From positions 124,001 through 188,000 of the forward strand of contig NZ_WESE01000004.1 in the NCBI RefSeq assembly GCF_009184895.1: a stretch of DNA of 64,000 nucleotides, read 5' to 3'. The notes under the pieces are model-generated. The model saw only the letters and a list, made by a program, of their open reading frames with translations, was not told the DNA's origin and searched no databases. Source of the DNA: Nostocoides sp. F2B08 (GTDB lineage: Bacteria; Actinomycetota; Actinomycetes; Actinomycetales; Dermatophilaceae). Shown one piece after another: positions 60,351-64,000 of the stretch. Every line of letters starts with the position of its first letter. Within the stretch, counting starts at the first letter, position 1. Both the position numbers and the translations under genes were made by a program.

Positions 60351-60806
60351 ATGACGGAATGGCTCACCCCCGACCAGCAGCGCGCCTGGCGCGCGCTCCT
60401 CGGCATGAACACCCAGCTGCACGCCCACCTCGCCAAAGCGCTGCAGGACTCAAGTGACCTCTCGTACGCCGACTTCGCCGTTCTCGTCCAGCTGACCGAC
60501 GCCCCCGACGGCCGGGCCCGGATCTCCGAGCTCGCCGACCTACTGCAGTGGGAGCGCAGCCGTCTCTCGCACCACCTCAAGCGAATGGAGGCGCGCGGTC
60601 ACATCGAGCGCAGCAGCTGCCCCGAGGACGGCCGGGGCTCGTACGTCGCCGTGACCCCGGTGGGTCGCGCGGCCATCGAGCAGGCCGCTCCGGCTCATGT
60701 CGAGCACGTCCGCGCCCTCCTCTTCGAGGGGATGAGCGACGGGGAGATGCACGCGCTCACCGACATCAGCGAGCGCGTGATGGACCGCCTCTCCCGCGTC
60801 CCGTGA
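60351..60806 (+). CDS. MarR-family transcriptional regulator
   Basis: A 151-residue winged-helix regulator. The DNA-binding helices are ISELADLLQWERSRLSHHLKRME (about 58-80) and the wing is SSCPEDGRGSYVAVTP (about 87-102). It is divergent from the YceI gene and its promoter crosses the yceI promoter, so it probably represses yceI and itself; this is inference. Start is ATG at 60351 from a leaderless promoter. Confidence 0.93.
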   Translation: MTEWLTPDQQRAWRALLGMNTQLHAHLAKALQDSSDLSYADFAVLVQLTDAPDGRARISELADLLQWERSRLSHHLKRMEARGHIERSSCPEDGRGSYVAVTPVGRAAIEQAAPAHVEHVRALLFEGMSDGEMHALTDISERVMDRLSRVP

Positions 60807-60807
60807 C

Positions 60808-60832
60808 CGGGACCGTTCCCAGTCAGGTCCCG
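60808..60832. terminator. hairpin between convergent marR and selO
   Basis: CGGGACC (60808-60814) and GGTCCCG (60826-60832) with an 11-base loop span the 16-bp gap and the last codons of selO. It may serve both genes. Confidence 0.5.
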
Positions 60833-62256
60833 CAGAAGGTCACGTAGGTCGCCGCGAACCGCTCCGGCGCCGGCTCCGCGTAGCGCTCGAGCCCCGGACG
60901 TTCCACGAACGGCTCGCGCAGGACGGCGACGAGCTCGTCGAAGGGCCGCAGGTCGCCCTGTCTTGCTGCGTCCAGGGCCGCTTCGACCAGGTGGTTCCGC
61001 GGGATGTATGCGGGGTTCACCGCGTCCATCGTCGCTGCCGTCTCCTCGGGCCGGGTGAGCAGCGGACGCCACGCGTCGACCCAGTCCTCGAGGCCCACCG
61101 GAGCCCCACCGTCGCGCACTGAGCGCGACAGCGACCGGAACGTCCCGGTGAAGTCGAGCGACCGACGGCGCATCGTCTCGAGCAGCGAGCCGACGAGCCG
61201 GTCGACCTCGTCGGTGTCGGTCACGTGTCCCAGCCCGAGCTTGCGGGACATGTGTGCTCGGAAGGCCACCGCATACCTCTCGGCGAAGCCGTTGACGCGC
61301 TCGGTGGCGGTCTCGACCGCCTCGTCCGGGTCGCCCCCGACGAGCGGGAGGAGCGACTCGGCCAGGCGGGCGAGGTTCCACCCGGCGATGGAGGGCTGGG
61401 CGGAGTACCGGTAGCGGCCCGCGGTGTCGATGGAGCTGTAGACGGTGTCGGGGTCGTAGCGGTCCATGAAGGCACACGGTCCGTAGTCGATCGTCTCTCC
61501 CGACAGGGCCATGTTGTCCGTGTTCATGACCCCGTGGATGAAGCCGAGCGACATCCACTGCGCGATGAGGTCCGCCTGGCGAGCAGCGATCTCGTCCCAC
61601 AAGCCCCAGACGTCGCCGGGTTCGAGGTGCGGATAGTGCCGCCGACGGACGTAGTCGACCAGGTCCCGGAGCTGCTCGACCGAGCCCTGGGTGCGGACCA
61701 GCTCCAGCGTCCCGACCCGCAGGTGCGAGTCGGCGACGCGAGTGAGCACCGCCCCCCGTTCGGGGCCGTTGTCGCGCCAGACCTGCTCACCCGTCGCGGC
61801 CGCCGCCAGAGCCCGGGTCGTCGGGACGCCGAGCGCGGACATCGCCTCGCTGACGATGACCTCGCGGAGCACCGGCCCGATCGCGGCACGCCCGTCCCCA
61901 CCGCGGGAGAAGACCGTCCGCCCCGAGCCCTTGAGCGCGATGTCGCGCCGCCGGCCGGCGCGGTCGACCACCTCGCCGAGCAGGTGCGCGCGTCCGTCCC
62001 CCAGGCGCGGGCTGAAGAAGCCGAACTGGTGCCCGGCGTAGGCCTGGGCGACCGGCTCCGCCCCCTCCGGAACGGCGCTGCCGGCGAGGACCCGCACCCC
62101 GTCCGGCCCGGCCAGCCACCCCGGGTCGAGCCCGAGATCCTCGGCGAGACTCTCACCCAGGTAGAGCAGGGTCGGTTCGGGGACGGGAACGGGCGCCATG
62201 GCCGCTCCCAACCACGGCAGGTCGCGGGCGTAGGTGTTGTCGAAGCCCCAGTTCAT
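60823..62256 (-). CDS. selO: SelO-family protein adenylyltransferase (AMPylase)
   Basis: A 477-residue pseudokinase-fold AMPylase. ALKGSGRTVFSRGGDGRAAIG near 107-127 holds the Lys and Arg of the nucleotide site; IHGVMNTDNMALSGETIDYG near 240-259 holds the metal-binding Asn and the catalytic-type Asp. The C-terminus ends FCGT: the third-last residue Cys (TGC) is where animal SelO has selenocysteine. SelO transfers AMP to target proteins in redox stress. Start ATG at 62256. Confidence 0.94.
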   Translation of the reverse strand: MNWGFDNTYARDLPWLGAAMAPVPVPEPTLLYLGESLAEDLGLDPGWLAGPDGVRVLAGSAVPEGAEPVAQAYAGHQFGFFSPRLGDGRAHLLGEVVDRAGRRRDIALKGSGRTVFSRGGDGRAAIGPVLREVIVSEAMSALGVPTTRALAAAATGEQVWRDNGPERGAVLTRVADSHLRVGTLELVRTQGSVEQLRDLVDYVRRRHYPHLEPGDVWGLWDEIAARQADLIAQWMSLGFIHGVMNTDNMALSGETIDYGPCAFMDRYDPDTVYSSIDTAGRYRYSAQPSIAGWNLARLAESLLPLVGGDPDEAVETATERVNGFAERYAVAFRAHMSRKLGLGHVTDTDEVDRLVGSLLETMRRRSLDFTGTFRSLSRSVRDGGAPVGLEDWVDAWRPLLTRPEETAATMDAVNPAYIPRNHLVEAALDAARQGDLRPFDELVAVLREPFVERPGLERYAEPAPERFAATYVTFCGT

Positions 62257-62354
62257 CCCTCCAGGGTGCCACTGCGCGCCGAGAGCGGCTGACGGCCGCG
62301 GACCCGAGGTGGCTGGGATGTCGGACGCCGTGGGATCGATGGGGATCGAGTGCG

Positions 62355-63650
62355 TCAGCCGCTGCGCTCGTTCGCGAGGGCGTCGAGCGAGCGGGGGAGG
62401 CGACGCATCCGGCTGAGCGGAGAGAGCAGGACGGGCGCGGAGGAGACGAGACCCAGGAGCGCGCCGATCCACATGGTCGTCAGGGCGCCGAACGCCTCGC
62501 CGAGCACGCCCGAGAGGAACGCCGCGACCGGGATGGGCCCCCAGACGAGGAACCGGATCGAGCCGTTCATCCGACCCAGCAGTCGCGGCGGACACAGGCG
62601 CTGACGGAAGCTGACCTGGTTGACGTTGTAGACGACGATCAGCCCACCGCTGAGGAACACGCCGACCAGCAGCACCGGCATCGGGGAGGCCACCGACGCC
62701 GACAGTGGCACGGTGAGCATGGCGGTCGAGGCAGCGAGGAGCGAGAGCGGGATGACCCGGCCCTCGCCGACCAGGCGGCCCAACCGGTCCGAGCCCACCG
62801 CGCCGAGGATCCCGCCCATCGCCATGACGCTGAAGAGGAGCCCGAGGTCGGTCTCGTTGATGCCCAGTTCCCGGAGGGCGAACAGGACGAACAGGGTCGT
62901 GGTCACCGCACTGGCGAAGTTCGACAGGCCGGTCGATGCGACGATCCGGACCAGGATCGGGTGGCGGACGACGAAGGCGAGGCCGGCGCGGATCTCCTGC
63001 ACGAGCGGCTCGCGGGTGGCTGGGTTCGGGCGGGCCGAGGGGGTTCGCACACGACTGACGAAGAGCGCGGACAGTCCCATGCAGACCGCGGTGACCCCGA
63101 CGGCCCACGGCCCGCCGACGACCCGGACCAGCCACGCGGCGACCGTCGGGCCCGCGACCCGGGCGGTCTGCTGGCTCGCGCTGAGCTTGGCGTTGCCCTC
63201 GGAGATCTGCTCGGGGGGCACGATCTCGGGAAGGTAGGACTGGTTCGCGACGTCGAAGAACACGGTGATGCAGCCGACGAGGAACACGACGACGTAGAGC
63301 TGGGTCATCGACAGCACGTCCAGCATCCAGGCCGCAGGGAGGGTGAGCAGCACTGCGGCGCGCAGCAGGTCCCCGCGGATGATCACGTGCTTCTTGCGCA
63401 TCCTGTCGACCCACGCGCCGGCGGGCAGGCCGATGAGGAGGAAGGCCAGCATCTGGGCCGTCGCGAGCAGCCCCATCTGGAACTCCGTCGCGGCCAGCGC
63501 CGTGACGGCGATGATCGGCACGGCGAACCCGACGATCTCCACGCCGAACACGGAGACGGTGTCACCCATCCAGACCTGGCGGAAGTCGTGGTGCCGGAAC
63601 AGGGTGGTGCCCCGACCCGGCACGACGGCAGGATCGTGGGCCGAGGTCAT
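62355..63650 (-). CDS. MFS transporter (enterobactin exporter EntS-like)
   Basis: A 431-residue transporter with twelve membrane segments. GAWVDRMRKKHVII near 77 is the EntS-like motif A. FFDVANQSYLPEIVP near 131, LLGRMNGSIRFLVWGPIPV near 360 and NVNQVSFRQRLCP near 345 also fit the EntS/MFS_3 group, which exports siderophores or macrolides. No siderophore biosynthesis genes are near; a cytochrome P450 gene lies upstream. The start ATG at 63650 has CATAGT about 6 bases upstream. Confidence 0.9.
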   Translation of the reverse strand: MTSAHDPAVVPGRGTTLFRHHDFRQVWMGDTVSVFGVEIVGFAVPIIAVTALAATEFQMGLLATAQMLAFLLIGLPAGAWVDRMRKKHVIIRGDLLRAAVLLTLPAAWMLDVLSMTQLYVVVFLVGCITVFFDVANQSYLPEIVPPEQISEGNAKLSASQQTARVAGPTVAAWLVRVVGGPWAVGVTAVCMGLSALFVSRVRTPSARPNPATREPLVQEIRAGLAFVVRHPILVRIVASTGLSNFASAVTTTLFVLFALRELGINETDLGLLFSVMAMGGILGAVGSDRLGRLVGEGRVIPLSLLAASTAMLTVPLSASVASPMPVLLVGVFLSGGLIVVYNVNQVSFRQRLCPPRLLGRMNGSIRFLVWGPIPVAAFLSGVLGEAFGALTTMWIGALLGLVSSAPVLLSPLSRMRRLPRSLDALANERSG

Positions 63651-63751
63651 GACACCACTATGGGCCGTTTCGCCGGGAACGGCGCGCCGAACGCACCGAT
63701 CGGACGGTTCCGGACGGCGTCGTTCCTCACGCCGACCCGGGCCGGTGACCC

Positions 63752-63811
63752 GCGACGGACGGTTGAGCGGTGGCTATGGGCGACGATGACCACCGCTGAG
63801 CCGTCCGTCGC
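63752..63811. repeat. 60-nt palindromic element (copy 2 of a family)
   Basis: GCGACGGACGG, 4-nt bulge, GCGGTGG, 16-nt loop, CCACCGC, 4-nt bulge, CCGTCCGTCGC. It begins 22 bases past the P450 stop on the minus strand. Arms, bulge position and loop size match copy 1 at 39574-39633. Confidence 0.85.
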
Positions 63812-63832
63812 GCGCAGGAGGTGTCGCCGTCC

Positions 63833-64000
63833 TCAGCCGCTGCGGACGGGTGCGCCGAGCGCGGCGGGGAGCACCGCATACCCCCGCAGGACCCGGGTGC
63901 CGCGGCGACGGGCGCCGGGCGTGAGGTCCAGGTCGGGGTAGCGCCCGAACAGCGTGCGCAGCCCGACCTCGCCCTCCATCCGGGCGAGCTGGGCGCCCAG
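63833..64000 (-). CDS. cytochrome P450 (C-terminal end, runs off window)
   Basis: Only the last 55 codons and the stop lie in the window. The segment LGAQLARMEGEVGLRTLFGR matches the L-helix right after the heme-binding Cys of bacterial P450s, and FGRYPDLDLTPGA and RVLRGYAVLPAALG are the usual tail. The Cys itself lies just outside. Function is unknown; such enzymes oxidise small hydrophobic substrates with a ferredoxin partner. Confidence 0.85.
   Translation of the reverse strand: MGAQLARMEGEVGLRTLFGRYPDLDLTPGARRRGTRVLRGYAVLPAALGAPVRSG

Noticed and set aside
60823-62256. Selenocysteine in SelO
   Set aside because: The third-last codon is TGC (Cys); the only TGA is the real stop. No SECIS-like need exists.

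Overview
The window is strongly GC-rich, has densely packed genes on both strands, and makes frequent use of GTG starts. Many genes appear to be leaderless, with a TANNNT box 6-7 bases before the start codon. This suggests an actinobacterium. The mix of genes fits a Micrococcales member, perhaps near Intrasporangiaceae, but the exact placement is inference: an Rv0338c-like Fe-S reductase, an MT0933-like antitoxin family protein, an LCP ligase, a SWIM-SNF2 helicase and a Streptomyces-type crtT/crtU pair. No phage, transposase, integrase or CRISPR array was seen, and the region reads as ordinary chromosome.

Layout: 1-2.7 kb holds the end of a minus-strand cassette (MDR dehydrogenase, 6-pyruvoyl-tetrahydropterin-synthase-like protein, GT4 glycosyltransferase, truncated methyltransferase). 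2.9-6.1 kb has a two-gene ABC-2 exporter and a LURP-one-like protein. 6.2-13.1 kb has three tRNA genes (Arg, Ser, Ser), an M3 peptidase, a class III aminotransferase, an LCP protein and a cold-shock protein. 13.3-19.8 kb has cysE-cysK, the membrane Fe-S oxidoreductase and a CBS/DUF294 protein. 19.9-23.5 kb is a four-gene glycine-betaine-type ABC importer. 23.7-37.2 kb is mixed housekeeping: helicase, oxidoreductase, CPBP protease, ASCH protein, class V aminotransferase, a candidate small RNA, phosphoesterase, crotonase, antitoxin-like protein and an MFS efflux pump. 37.2-43.8 kb has nfo, glyS, zwf and two CNNM/CorC proteins.

45.1-52.7 kb is a carotenoid locus on the plus strand: an SDR oxidoreductase, then crtE, crtI, a phytoene synthase fused to a type I IPP isomerase, a CrtT-like methyltransferase and a CrtU-like desaturase, joined by very short spacings or overlaps. 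Together these would isomerise IPP, build GGPP, condense it to phytoene, desaturate it and modify the end groups. No lycopene cyclase is present in the window. 52.9-55 kb is an aspartoacylase-like/PPK2 operon. 56.1-57.8 kb is a divergent RimB-like protease/RimK pair in which RimK carries an extra RCK_C (TrkA_C) domain. The window ends with a class A beta-lactamase-like lipoprotein, a Lon-N-domain protein, a divergent YceI/MarR pair, SelO, an MFS exporter and the tail of a cytochrome P450.

Between genes there are several families of structured repeats, mostly beyond stop codons. They include a ~60-nt palindrome with conserved arms in two copies, two 15-bp-arm inverted repeats, a 63-bp tandem repeat with a dispersed relative, and a 41-bp direct repeat pair. 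The heptamer CGCATAC/GTATGCG also occurs far more often than base composition predicts.
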